From assembly GCF_040807025.1 (NCBI RefSeq), contig NC_090964.1, positions 4,588,001 through 4,652,000 of the forward strand: a DNA stretch of 64,000 nucleotides, written 5' to 3'. The notes beneath the pieces were generated by a model, which saw only the letters and a list, made by a program, of their open reading frames with translations, was not told the DNA's origin and made no database searches. The position numbers were made by a program, and so were the translations under genes. How positions within the stretch are numbered: the first letter of the stretch is position 1; every line of letters begins with the position of its first letter. Source of the DNA: Struthio camelus. Lineage: Eukaryota; Chordata; Aves; Struthioniformes; Struthionidae. Below are positions 12,192 through 25,071 of the stretch, one piece after another.

Positions 12192-15100
12192 GTAAGTGGC
12201 TGCCTGGATACTGGGTCTTGGGTGCGGGGGGCACGACTGCAGGGAGGCCCTGAGCCACCGTGGTGGATCCTGTATGCTCATGGGCACAGAAGGGCTGGTG
12301 CCCACCCAGGGCACTTCCCCTGCTGGCAGACCCCGAGCAAAAGGGGGTGAAGAGGTGAGAAACTCAGGATGTGATTGTCTCCTGAGGGAGGTGGGGGGCA
12401 GCCTGGGTTTTTGGGGGAAGGAAACTTTGCAGCAGGCTATGGCTCTGATGGTGAGCAGGGTGGTCATGGTGCCCAGGTGCTGCTCCGGCCCCAGGATGGG
12501 CAATGACAGGACTGTGGAGGGCTTGAGGGCAGGGGCCAGTTCTGGCTGAGCCCCCAGAGGCTGGGCCAGTGCAGGGTGGTGGCCCCAGGCTTGACTTAGT
12601 TTGTGCCTGTTCCACCTGGGAGGCAGGTGGCTGCAGGTGGGCATCTCAGGAGTGAGCTGTGGTCAGCGAGCTGTGTGAGAGTCTTCCAACACAGCCCTCG
12701 CTGCTCCCAGGAATGGCTGTAAATGCCTTGGGCGTGGAGCAGCCGCTTCGGATCAACCCCCCCGGCAGCACCCCGGGGCCCTCAGACTCTGTCCCGTTCC
12801 ATCCTGATCGATCACATCCTAGCCTCCCTCATCCCTGGCAGGTCCTGGGGACTCCCTGCCCCTTTCATCCTTGACCGGGATCATCTACATCTCAGCTACC
12901 CCTAAACCCCTCCAATCCTCCCCGCTCCCCCTGGCTCCAACCTAGCCCTCTGTTTCCCAGGCGAGAGCAGATCCTCTCAGCTTAGCAGCTCATTGCTGGG
13001 GGTATTTCAGGACGAGAGAGCTGGGAGATCCCAGAGACCCTGTGCAGCAAGAGCTGTGAGAGAGCCAGCTTGGAGAGCCAGCACTGCTCCCCGTGCAGGA
13101 TACGGGCTCTTCTCACATCTTCCCCCACAGGCACTGAGGCACTCTCTTGGGAAGATCTCCCCAGGGATAAACCCCTCCTTGCTGCCTGCAGGGCATTATT
13201 TTGGCAGGTTCCCTCTGCAGATGCTTTGAATCGGATATCTTTGGTCCCCAAAGCTGGTTCTTGTCCTCTGGCTCTGTGGCAGGGCCACCAAGGTAGCAAA
13301 GGCAGGAGAGATGTGCAGGATGATGGCTTTGGCTGTCCCATGCTCACACGGAGCGGCAACAGCTTGTGACCTTGGCACCATCTGCCAAGAGACACCTAGA
13401 GCCCTTGCTCACATTTGGGGACATGCCTGCCCCTTGCTCCTGGGATAGGTCCCCTCGCAGGGCTGGGTAGGAGGGATGGGAGTTAAAACCGATGGGAAAT
13501 GTCCCTCCCATCAGCTTCACCCTTTATCTGCCCAGCCACATCTTGCTCCTACAAGCAGGAGTTTTTGGAAGGGAAAGGCTCTGGCAGAGTCAGGCTCTGC
13601 TCCCCTTTTTAAATATGGGGAGCAGGAATTTTTCTCCTTCTGCTGGATTACTCAGAGGTTGTGCTCCAGCCCCTCAACTGGGGTCTGTGCAGCATCAGGA
13701 CTATCTACAAGCAGTTTCTCCTGTGCACTGAAATGCAACTGCCTCCAGGGATGGAGCGGTAGCTGTTTAACAGCACTTCTGCCCAGGAGGGGAGTATAGG
13801 GCCCACAGTCGCTGCTGTACATGAGGGGTATGATGCAGAGCTGGGAAGAGGCTTGCTAAGACGTGCTGGAGCAGGGGATCTCTGAAGGGTCTAAACTGGA
13901 CAATGGGGTTTTTGCAGCTCTGCAAGCACTGCCTTTCCATGCCCTTCCCCTGCTCCTGACAGTTGTGCTGGGGGCTACTGAGACATAGACACAAGTGGCC
14001 CATGCAGATTCATGCTAACCCCATCGTAGGGCCTGGTGGTTGCCAATGGGGCTGTGCCAGTGTCCCTGAAGGTAGATGGTGAACAGCGCGCTGGAGGGAA
14101 GAGGGGGAGGTGGAGGAGGTGTCTAGGACTTGCCAAGAGAGCACTGGGCTGAGGGGGATAGTCAGTGGAGCGGTGGGAGGCAGCCGCAGCCACAGCTCTC
14201 CTCTCAAAGGCTTTACATTGTGCATCTCCAGCTCCGTGAGCTGGGCTCCTCAGGCCTGGAGAAGGTGAAAGGGGGTCCTATGGGCTGGGCACTGCAAAAT
14301 CGCTCCCTGTGGCAGTGGTCCAGGTGGGGTAAGCCACCTGCCCAGATGTGCATGCCCAGCTTCGAGAGCCAAAGGAACCAGTGGCTCTGAGTCTGCGGTC
14401 ACATCTGTCCTCCAAGTGGGCCCAGCTCCACACCGGTGACATAGAGCAGAGTCTGGCTCTTGAATTCAGCTGCAGGTTAAGCCAGAAAAACTCTGAACAG
14501 GCCCCACACCCTCTTGCAGAAGATGTGATGGGTTTGGCCCAGTAAGCTTCCGGTGATGTGCACAGATCTGCAGGACAGAGAGGTCTGGAGCTGCCCAAGG
14601 GAAGGTGCTTGTGGGTTGTCACAGGAGAAGATCCTCAGTGGAGACCTCACATCTGCAGACAGTGACAGGGCCCCGGCCCTGGAGAAGAGCCAGCGATGTC
14701 CCAGGCAGAAGCACTGAATGGACAGGGTTTGCCTGTACGGTCTTGCCATCAAATCCAGGGTGGAAAGAGCAAAGCAATGGCTAGGGACAGCATCGAAACC
14801 CATCCAGGATTTCCCCTGAGCAATGTTCTGCTGCCAGGAGGGAAGGGGAGTGGAGCCTTGGGCTCCCATGGTGCCTGGGCACCTGAGAGTCCCTGCATGC
14901 TATGGGGACACAGACGCCGAGAAGGATGGTCCCTGGTGTAGTTAGGTCAAGGACAGGTGTGTTACTCTAACCTTGGCACCTTGATGTGTGTGTCCTTCTG
15001 GCAGGTGGTTTGAGCTCCTTGCTCAGCCAAGGCACGACAGATGAGGCTCTGCGCTGTCCCTGCCGTCAGCTCAGGGCTGTGGATTTCAAATCATGCCAGA

Positions 15101-15733
15101 GCTGCCTTTGATCCTGGTGCGGCTGCATAGATTTCTCCCCTCCTTGGCTTTCTTTCCTGTCCCTGCCAGCTCTTCAAGGGCCAGGCAAGCTATGCTGGGT
15201 GGTGGGGAATGCTGTGTGACGGCTGCCTGCAGAACTGTCTCATATGTCAGGGAATCCCAGAGATGCTTACAGCATCCATGCGGGAGGAAACATCTGGAGG
15301 CTTAGACCGCCTCCATGCAATGCCTCACTGTCTGTTCCCCACTCACGGCCGCACGGGAAGGCAGATCAGTCCCTCTCATGGGGCACGCTGTCTGGGGAGC
15401 TTGGCACACACAGGATACCCTGGAAAATTTCCATCTCCCTGCCTAGATGAGGAACAGTTGCATCAGGAAGGAGAAAATTTGCCAGCTGCCAAGGGCCTGG
15501 GTGGGAAGCGCAATTCACGGCGTCAGCATGCCGTGCTCGTGAGGGGCTCCCCGGGGAGCCAGAGATACCAGCTGCAGGCACGTGGCCTGGGAAGCCATCA
15601 GCTGGCTCTGCTTCCCAAAATGAATTTGCCAGGCATCTGCACATGCTCTGATGCTTTGGCAGAGTAGATGCCTGCCTCTGGATGGGGCTTCAACGAGGCT
15701 AGTGGGGCAGGAAGCTGCGCCTGCAGTGAGGTC
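12192..15733. other. Non-coding, nothing recognised
   Basis: GC-rich unique-looking DNA without a supported exon, RNA gene or repeat. Confidence 0.45.
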
Positions 15734-17159
15734 TCAGGGTGCGAGAGGAGGTGTTGGAGGTAGGCTCCTGCCAGGTGTGGGGAGGTGTAGCTGGAGAAAA
15801 AGGGGTAAAGTCAATTCAGGTGCTGGAGAGGGGTGAGGTTGCTGGAACATAGAGTCAGAAGTGGAGGGACTTGCCCCAGGTCCTGCAGGGATTTCATGGT
15901 CGAGTAGAGCTGAGCCTCCCTTCCCTGCAAGACTGATGGCTGCTCCTAATCTCTGTCCCAGGCCACTCCATTGCCTTCTCTGACGTACTGGCCAGATGGA
16001 GCATCTCATTGCTCCTGTTACCCTATGGGCTGAGCTGGCTCTCCTGGGCATGACCAGTCCCAGCCAGGGCCCCGGGCAGGGAGGAAGGGTCTGGCCAGGA
16101 GTCCGAGTTCCTCTGCGGGGAAAGCAGCATCCCCTGACTCCAGTCTCTTGATTTGTACTGGCTTCAGCTGTCTGTGAGATTTCCCTGGCGAGGATGGGGT
16201 GTGGAGGAAGAAGATCCTGTGGAAAATGAGCAGGACAGAAGAGGGATGTGCAGGGAGCAGGAGAACAACCATCAGCACCAGGGAAAGGAGATTTCGAGTG
16301 CAGCAAAACCTCCCAGCAGTGCAGGGCAGCCTGTAGCAGGTCAACCAGTTGCTGTGTAGAAGCTCTTTCCCTTGCTGGCTCTCCCAGCCTGGAAATGGTG
16401 CTGTCTAGAAGAGCAAGGGCAAAGCTGGAATGGAGGAGCCAGGCCAGGACCGGGGAGCTTCCTCCTTCTTCCCTAGGTTCTCCAAGCTGGACCACAATCC
16501 TCTCCTGGTGGGAACTGGCTGGAGACGCAGCAGGTGGCCAGAGATTGCAGCAGGCCCTGGATGTGCAGTGCAGCACTGCTCTGCAGGGAGGATGGAGCAG
16601 CTGCGAGCCCAATGGGTGCTCAAGGGAGCAGGGCCTAGTAGGGATAACACCAGGCTGCAAAGTAACCTGCACTAAAATGAGCATGAGAACCAAAGGGAAG
16701 AGGCTGTGTATGAAAGCAAGAGCAGGCTGGCCCAGGTGCTGGAGCAGAAGATGGAGAAAGCAGTCTTCGCGCTGGGAGAAGCTGGGTAAGAGGCTCCCGT
16801 TGTGCACGGCAGAGTCCGGGGGCATCTGGAAGCATTTCAAAAATGCCTGGAGCCTCAGTGTCACCCAGCCCACGATGCTCCCAGCACAGCACGGCCTGGC
16901 ATTTGCTTCATGGCATCCAGCTGGCACCGTGTGCCCCCGCAGATTTCCAGGAGCCACACCCCAAGCCTCTGCACTGAACCAACCCACGGCTCGTGTTGCA
17001 GCGTCCTCACCAGCTCTCGGGTTTCCTCTTGTGCAAACCCCTGCACCGCTGTGCTCGCCCAAGGGCTTTGAGCCCCTGGTTCAGCAGGGAGGAACGAGGC
17101 CATCTCCACTGCGGATCGGGGCCCTTGGCTCTGGCCCAGGAGTGCTCAGCCTGGAGTAG
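15734..17159. other. Overlapping long open frames on both strands, probably non-coding
   Basis: A 442-codon frame on the minus strand (17062 to 15734) overlaps a 303-codon frame on the plus strand (16248-17159). Neither resembles a known family. The minus frame is rich in Leu, Pro, Ser and Cys with no domain I recognise. The plus strand is purine-rich here, which removes TTA, CTA and TCA and so lengthens minus-strand frames by composition alone. I treat this as non-coding by default, but the length is unusual for the window. Confidence 0.25.
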
Positions 17160-17189
17160 CTGCTGAGGAGCCATTTGGCGAGGAGGGAG

Positions 17190-17360
17190 CCTGAAAATGC
17201 TAAAGAATGAAACCGATTTAGATGTGGGTGACACGTTTATTATGTAAAATTATAGTTTGTGCAGTCGTCAGAGCAGCTAACTAAAGGTTACAGTGGGAGC
17301 TGTATTACTGAGGGCTCAATCATCATAATTACCTCCCATTAGCTCACCTTCTTTGCAACT
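17190..17360. other. AT-rich island, candidate conserved non-coding element
   Basis: An abrupt AT-rich stretch containing TTTATTATGTAAAATTATAG and TAATTACCTCCCATTAGC, flanked by GC-rich DNA. Multiple homeodomain-type TAAT cores. No coding potential seen. Confidence 0.3.
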
Positions 17361-19100
17361 GAGACATGTCGTAAGGGAAGCTACTATTTACTTCCATTTG
17401 CTACTGGAGCAAACACAGATTTACCCAGTGTGCGGGATCCCTCTTTCTGTGTGACCATGGGGGCTGTGGGAGCGTGTCTGTCTGTGACCGATGCATCTTC
17501 ATGGGAAAGAGGATGTTGTGTTCGTGCACCTGTCTCACCATGTGTTTTTCCCACCTTTATCAAGGCAAAGAACCAGAATGCAGTTATGAAAGTTGACTGC
17601 AATCATCTAAAGTATTCGGGGCATGAAACAGAGCTGTACCTGTAGGAAGAATGCCCTTGGCTAGGGGCAGAGCAGGGCCAAAGTCACCTGCATCAGGGCT
17701 GGCAGGAGTGGGAAGAGTGGCAGGTAGAGCTGCGCTTGGTCTTGGGTCCCCGCTGCCATGCCTGGCCTGTCCTCCAGGACCAAAGGGAGGTCAACGAGGG
17801 GAAGAAGATATGGCAAGAGCCTGCAAAGTACAGCTGCGCAGGAACAGACCCCAGCACCAAGTCCAGCGTTTCCTCCATGATGGAGAGCTGAGCAGTGAGA
17901 GGATGCTGGTGCTGGTGAGGGCTGCATGTCCCATGCCAGGGCTGGCTGTGCAGCAGAGCCGGGAGAGGTGGTTTATGGTGGCTCCATGCACCACTTGGGA
18001 AGAACCAACAGTTTTCTAGGCCAGGACTGAGTCGTTCTCATCTGTCCAAGAGAAGGTCTCCAGAGAAACAGGTTGTCTGAGGGACGAGGGGAGCTGGGTG
18101 CTGCAGGATTCTCTAGCCCGGCTGGCGTGTGGGGTGAGGGCTGCCAGGGTGCTGGGCTTGGCCCTCGCACGGGGGCTATGCTCCAGGAGCTGGGAACAAC
18201 CCCCAGAGTCCCTCCTCCTCAGGAGAAAGCAGATTGATGCCAGCAATTAAAGGGAATTAGCTGATGGGTTTAGAGGCAGGGCTGCTTTCAAGCCCTGAAA
18301 GAAGTCACAACCCACAGACTGGCAAACACCAGGCTGTCTCACAAAAGGCTAGAGCAGCCTCTCTCTCTCTCCCTAGGGTGCTGTGAGGACATATCCAGCT
18401 CTTGCTTTTGCACAAGCTGTTTTCAGAGCCGAGTCCTCAGAAGATGCAGGCAGGAGGACGTCTCTCCCTGGATCCAAGCTGATCTTCCACCCCAGTGAAA
18501 TGAGGATTTTCTCAGCCCTGCCCCGGTGGGAGCATGGTGGTCCATGACGAAAGCTGGGGCATGATTCACGTTGGCAAAACTCCCCCAAGCACTTTGCACA
18601 TTAGTGCAAGGCCAGGGGGATGCTGCAGCTTTCCCTGAGCCCCGTCTCAAAGCCCTTCAAAGTCCCCAGTCTCCAGCTCCCTGGAGAGGCGGGTTGGTAG
18701 GAGATGGTGCTCCCGTAGCACCTACTCTGGGTGTTTCTTTGCACCCTTTCTCTGCACACAGGGATGCGGGCACTGGTTTTGCACAAGGGCTACACCTTGC
18801 ATCATTTGCTTTGGGCATTTCTGTGCCTAAGCTGTTGTGCAGATGGCACTAAGTTCATTAGTGGGGATCTCTCGCTCCTGATCTCATGTGGGACATGTGC
18901 TCCTGCATGGTGGGGTGTGTGCATGTCGTGTGAGTGGTTGTGTTCCTTGCTCTTCCTCTCGATGCTTTCATTCATTCAGCGTTGCCGAGAGCAGCGAGGT
19001 TGGCAGCAGGCCTGGGCACACGCAGCCGTAGCTGCGGCCTCTCCCTTCCCATCTCCACAAAGTGTGAGCTCTGCGCAGGAGCTGGCAACGCTGCTTTACT
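17361..19100. other. Non-coding, nothing recognised
   Basis: No exon, RNA gene or repeat family recognised; a short CT-rich run lies at about 18358-18375. Confidence 0.45.
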
Positions 19101-19220
19101 TTGCCAGGCCTAATGATCTGTCATTTTCCCACAATAAATAGCAATTACCAGAATATTGCTGGTGACTTTTTGGGTACTTTCAGTTTGTGTAATGCCTCGT
19201 AGCTCTAATTAGCATGCAGG
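19101..19220. other. AT-rich island, candidate conserved non-coding element
   Basis: Contains TAATGATC, CAATAAATAGCAATTACC, CAGAATATTGCTGG and CTCTAATTAGCATGC in a short block. The dense TAAT/ATTA cores and sharp composition change resemble enhancer-type conserved elements. This is judged by eye only. Confidence 0.3.
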
Positions 19221-21839
19221 CTGGCAGGCTGTGCTCTGGCTGCAGCGGAGAGAGAGGAGCAGTTTGCCGTTGGAGGGCTGTTCCTGCTCGAGCATTGCTT
19301 TGTCCAACCTGTATTTTAAGGTCCCAAGAGGTGGAACAGCTGACTCTCTTCTCGAGGATGCCATGTTGCAAACCTAGCTCTGCCCTTGCTAGGAGTGGCT
19401 CTCCTGAAGTCCTGCCTGTGTCTGTAGAGGGATCGCAAATCTCCTGGCAATCATGCTGGCTGCAAACACGGGCCCTGCTCTACATAGCAGTAAAAGCCAG
19501 AGGTGCTTGAGCTGAGAGTTATTAGCAGAAAGGGAAGCAAATTTTCCTCTCTCGGTTTCCTGGAGGGCGATTGGGAATATAATGGAGATAGATAAGCCAG
19601 GACTGAAAGCAATGACATGTGCTAAGCTGGGAGCCCCCAGCTCCAGGAGGGCTGAGGAAAGAGCCTGGGATGTGGTTAGTCCCAAGAGGAGGCTCTGCAT
19701 AGACTTTCTCTCCGGGTGCGCTGCAAGCCTGATGCGTGCTGGGATTCCCATCCCACTGCACGGCAGCCCTGCTGTGCCGACACGATTGATGCAGCCCGAG
19801 GTTACGAAACTTCTTTCACGTCCTTGGATTTTGGGAGCTTTCTGCAGCAAGAGAGGGTGCACAGGGGATGCTGGCTGACTGTGGTCCTCTGGTGAGAGCG
19901 TGGGACATGCTGGGGGTGCTGCAGGCTGTCGACAGGCAGAGCCGTCTGCAGTTCCCTGTCAGACCCCCGGCTCAGAGCTTTGCTGCTTAGCTCACGTCCT
20001 CATGCTGGCACCTGCCTCAACCCGCTGAGCTTTTAGTGCTTTTTAAAGTTTTAGTAAGAGCAATTCAGGCGTTTCTGAGAGTGAAATTAGGACAATCTAA
20101 ATGGTTTCTCTCATTCATTTTTTCCCGGTTCTTTCAGGACAGTGCTAGCACCCTCATTCTCTCAGGCAATGATTGACAGCTTCCAAGGGAGATGGGAAAA
20201 GACACCTCCATTTTATCAGTTTATGAACTTCTAGGAAATCTTGGTTTGCCCATGCTCAGCAGGAATGTGTTAGGATTAGGCTGATTAGGCACCTCCAGAG
20301 CATCTGTCTGCATCAGCATGGCTCAGCCTCCGTCTGCAGGGCCCAAGGGGGACTTTCTGTGCAGTCGGTGCCCTTTGGGGAAGCCACACCAAGAACAGTT
20401 GCAAGACCATTTCTCCTCCACTCTACATGCTCCCTTCTGGTACCCAGGCAGTGCCAGCAAGGAGAGCCCAAATATTTCAGAGGAAGAAGAGGTGGAGAGG
20501 ATGGACAACCCGGGGTGAGAACTGGGGGAAGAGTTGTGTTTGGGAGCTCAGAGGTGCCTGGCATGGAGAGGGGAAGATGTCTCAGGAGGTCCAGACTGGA
20601 GGAGAAGGTCTGGCCTTTGATGGCCATTAAAGCATGATCCTCAAAGGGGGCCAGCACCTGGGGGTGACGTCTCCCTCCAGCATCCTTGGATGCAGCTACT
20701 GTGGGCACTGTGGCTATCCACACTCTGGTGCAGTCAGAAATCGCTAATGGACACCTCACAGCATGGAATATCTCTATAACCCCATGTTTCAGCTCTCTGG
20801 TAAATGGGGTGATATGTAGCTGAGGAACAGGATGGCAGCTGCCCTCGGATGAGGCACAATCCTGCAGAACACACTCCACAGTCATGCTAATGTGTTGGTA
20901 CAGCAGGGCTAAATCCACATTGCCCTGGCAACCTTCCTCTTGTTTCCAAACTTTTCAGGGCTTGCCGTGGCAGCACTGAGGGATTTTGTTAATGAGCTTT
21001 CAGGGGTGCAGTTACTTCACCATTCCTGCAGTACCAGGTGGTTGTGCCAGTATCCCTGCGTTGCCCCCAGTAATTTGGGGCAGGGTGGTGAGTGTGGCCG
21101 ACGTCTGGAGGTAGGTGGAACATCTCTGTCTCACAAAGGCATCCAAATTCGTGTTGGCAGCCTTTAGGTTTGCTCTTCAGATGCTTGGAGAAGCTTTGAA
21201 TTTGGATGTCAGTGAGTGCATGAGCGGGTCTCACTGTTACCCTAGAGCAGAACTTGCTCTGATTTGTGTTTTTAGCATTATAAGCAAAAGTGACAGTTTA
21301 TACAAATAGCCTGAAATCCTGTCTGGAGAGACTCAGGTTGGATTTTTCCTGGCTTTAATGAGGGTATTAAGCATAGCTGAACTTTGCTGTCATCTCTGAT
21401 AGCAAAACTCCCAAGATTGGGATTCATGGAGCAATAACACATCGTTCATTTATCTGAGTAACTTCATCATGTGGCCTGCAGATTTTAGCAAAAAGTCACC
21501 TCTTGTACTTGTCTCCTTGTTGGTACCAAGACTCATGATGATTAACATAATTAATCTCCCACTTTAGAGTCCTTCATTTGCACTGTTTGCCTTGAACTGG
21601 TACTTGGTCACAAATATTTAACAACCCTTCAGCTGGAAGTTGGGTTATGTACCTCCCTGTGATAAGATGCATGGCCAGTTGCAGTCCCAATGAAGGGAAG
21701 CTTTTTACATTTAGTCCAGGCTGGCATTGACTAGGAGACATCTCAGATTATAATGTGAAAAATAAATTTCTAATTCTTGCAGTTGGAGAGAAAATTGTAA
21801 AAATGTAACCTCCTAAACCATGCAAAAAGGAAGTAGATG
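19221..21839. other. Non-coding; AT-rich from about 21230
   Basis: No exon recognised. From about 21230 to 21830 the DNA becomes AT-rich, with motifs such as ATGATTAACATAATTAATC near 21538. This may be old decayed repeat sequence leading into the LINE relic that follows, but I cannot assign it. Confidence 0.35.
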
Positions 21840-22720
21840 ACAAATAAAGGAAGGCAACAGGGCTTTAAAGATGATGGAGGTGAGGAAAAGAGACTTCAAT
21901 GAACTGATGGAGGAGACCTCTTGGGAAATAATTCTAAGAAGGGGTGAAAAAGATGTTTCAGTGCATGGTGCCCTGACCAGGCACAAGCCCTCCAACCTGG
22001 AGGAGGAACAAGAAAAGCTGGGAGTGACCAGCTTGGCTGAGTCACAAGTTCTCCCCACCTTGAAGCACAAGAAGGAAAAGTAGAGAAAATGGAAACTAGG
22101 TCACACTATTAGGATGAGTAAAAGATAGCAGGGGCACGATGAGAGGTTAAAGCACAAAGCAGGACACAACTAGAAGGGGCTTAGAGGGTAAGAAGAATTA
22201 CTGATGTAAGTGCCTTAGCATAAAGAAGATCCGCTGCTCAGCAGCAAGGGGAAGCTGGGACAGGTGATGGAGGCCCACGTATTTGGTGCCTTTTGTGCAA
22301 TGGTGTTTGCTGAAAAGTATATTGCATTCAGGTGGCCAACATCATGGATAAAATGGTGAACTAGAAACTGGGGAGGAAGCCAGTTCGGGGTGCTTGGACA
22401 AGCTGGACCTTTTCAAACTGGGCCAATACTGTCAGGGCAGTTGTGGTTAGAGCAAAATATTTATAGCAAGCAGGTGAGATGCCACAAGACTAGCAAAGGT
22501 AGGCTCCATCTTTAAAAAGCAGGGAGAAGACATGCCAGCGATTTGGGGACCTGCCAGTGTAACCTTAATTTCCGAAAACCTACTAGAACAATTACTCATA
22601 TCTTTGATGAGGAGCAGGGAAGAACGTGTGGCGATGAGGAACAGCAGTGTGGATCTGCCAGTACAAAAAGGGGAAAAAAAAAAAAAAAAAAAAGGATTTT
22701 GAGACTTTGATAACCTCACC
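21840..22720 (+). mobile_element. Old CR1-type LINE relic, ORF2 and reverse transcriptase start
   Basis: The order of remembered CR1 ORF2 landmarks can be followed on the plus strand. A segment near 22225-22350 matches the region just before the reverse transcriptase (CGCTGCTCAGCAGCAAGGGG, then GTGTTTGCTGAAAAG). Near 22490-22600, CTAGCAAAGGTAGGCTCCATCTTTAAAAAG corresponds to the 'ANVTPIFKK' segment and is followed by the region equivalent to 'NYRPVSLTS'. It is heavily decayed, with stops and indels throughout and no open frame. The A20 run at 22674-22693 lies inside or at its end. Family assignment rests on memory of LINE sequences. Confidence 0.6.
22674..22693. repeat. A20 homopolymer
   Basis: Twenty consecutive A on the plus strand, inside the CR1 relic. 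Confidence 0.95.
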
Positions 22721-25071
22721 AAAGCATCTGGGTGCAGGTCTTTCTTGGGACCCTAGCAACCTGGCAAAGTGGAGCTTCTTTGCTCCCGGCCATGACACTG
22801 TTACTCAAAAAAGTAGCAGCCAGAATGTGAGCTAGCAGCCAGCACCTTCCCTAGCCCCAAACTCAGTCTGAGGAGGAAACACAACTATTCTCTGAGATGA
22901 TGAATCAAGTCCCAGGAGACGCCAGAGTGGGTTTCATTGAACAAGAGCAGGTTCACATCAAGTGTCTGCAGCAGGGCTGGAGGAATTGGGACCAAGGGGC
23001 AGAGGAGACTCCCCCACTGAGCTAGTCTGTCCCATTAAAACCCCATATCCTGCCTGACTATCCTGCTGTCAAAACCCAGTGTTATTTAACAGGGCAAAGT
23101 TTGGAAACCTGATGTTACAGGAAAAAAATATGCCAGTTCACAGGCTGGAAAGCTCCCACTTAAGCATCTTGCATTCAGCAAACTACAGCAAGTCCAAAGT
23201 AGGGCTGTGCCAGGCTGCCCCTCCAGCTGCTCAGGCCAAGCCCCAGGTGCTGCAGGGCTCCTGCGCTGGGGACCCCCCTGCCTGCAGCTGTCTCTGCAAC
23301 CCAGGCTGCTGAAGACATCCTCAGCCTGGTGCCCCATCTCCAGTAAACGCCTCTGACCTTCCCCAGCCCCTCGAGAAACTCCCTTGAGCAGATGAACTCC
23401 CTTGCATGCCTGCTCCTTGCTGGCGGCAGCGGTGTTGTCTGCGGTGTTGTCGGTGATGTTGTCCATCTCTCCGGCTCTGGCACTGCATCTCATGATCTCC
23501 CTTTGGTCAGGCACTGGCAGCTGGTTTCCAACCCAGCATTGCTTCCAAGAGTGATTTTTATCCTGAGATGACTGGGATGGGATTTTTCTGCACTCTGGAC
23601 ATGAAGCACGAACCTGTCGGTACCCTGCGATAAGTTCCTGGATCTGTTTTGCTTTATTTTTCCCTATTGGATATTTCTGTACCAACAAATAGTCCTGGGG
23701 CCTTTTCACTTCTTGTTCTTTTCCCCTAAGAGCTGGAGAATGTCACGCTGTGACACTATTAATTCACATCCTTTTTCCCTGCCTTGTTTCTGGGAGCCGT
23801 TTATGGGCTGGTGAAAATGGGGGCTGATAAATCCTACTTTTCCACGACAGCAGGTGCCTGGGTTAGTGTCTCTGGAGCTGCTCCTGGGCACAGATTTGCT
23901 CACAGTCATTGGTAGCACTGCTTCTGCAATGGGCTGGGAGCACTGCCTGCATCACGGGCTCCCTGGAGAAGGCAGCGTTTTGTAGATCCGCGACACGTCC
24001 CCACGGGTATGCAGCCCAGTCAGGGAGAGAGTGGAGGGATGGATCCAGCACTGGGATTCAGACTGCGGCTCTTTGCTTTGGAGTCATTCTAGGGTGCCAC
24101 AGGAAAACACACCAGAATACCTCCCCAGAATGCCAGGACCAAATCTGCTGTCTCCATGGGAGATCTCTCAGCTCTCCAGATTTTATCCTGTGTTTAATTA
24201 TTGCCATCTGCTATTCCATTCTCCAGAGGCTGCTTGGTCTATTTGGTGGCTATTGGTCTCTGGTTAAATCAGCCCCATCAGTTTTCCCTCGAGTGTGGAC
24301 TCCCTGCTTATCTTCCTGGCCTCCTCGATGCTCTCATCCCCTTTGGTAGGGGATGGCTGTTCTCTTCCTTGCTTGCAATACTCCTTTGCATTCAACTTCA
24401 CGGTTATGCCTTGCTAAAGCCCTTCCATTTTTAATTTTATTCATTATCTCATAATAACATCAACGTTTTTCCAGACTAGTGTTGTCCATAGAGTTTCGGA
24501 GGGCTCACAATGGGCTGCAGCATTTCCCAGTCTGTCATCACAGGGACACGGCACAGATTTAGCAGAAAGCCCTTTTCCAAAGCTTTTCTCTGTCATTTGA
24601 CTTAAATGAGCGTGAAGAAGCACCCTAACAAAAATCCAAGAACGTTCAACAACCCAAACCCAAATTTCCAGATTAGTTAATGACACACTATCCACTTAGA
24701 AGTTAAAAAAGAAAATCCATGTGCCTATGATTAAATGAATCCTTCTTAAGGGTAGAACTTTACAGTTAAGCGTGTACAGCCATCTCTGTAATGTCTCCCC
24801 TGTCATAAACACACTGGGGCATTTCAGTTTTATTTGCCCTGCAGGAGAAATCCTGTTAAACAGCAATAGGAAGTGCATGTGCAGAAGTTGGGCTCAGGTT
24901 TGCCCGTTCTCATTATTTTACTCTGAGCTTTATGAACCTTGGAGCGTCTCGCAAAACGCCAGCTCCCCGACTGGCGCAATTACGAGAGAATCTCTGCGTT
25001 CATCTAGAAAATAATAGCACTGCCTCCTTGGTGGCTTCAGAGCAAAGTTAGAAGATGTGACATCCATGGGT
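22721..25071. other. Non-coding, with AT-rich islands at 24420-24480 and 24600-24720
   Basis: No coding exon recognised. A triplet-like GTTGTC run near 23436-23465 gives a short Thr/Asp/Asn-rich minus-strand frame without meaning. The AT-rich islands near 24420-24720 are further candidate non-coding elements. Confidence 0.4.

Noticed and set aside
11561-12644. Four frames of about 180-220 codons on both strands
   Set aside because: GC-rich DNA with few stops; no domain recognised, and frames on both strands are equally long.
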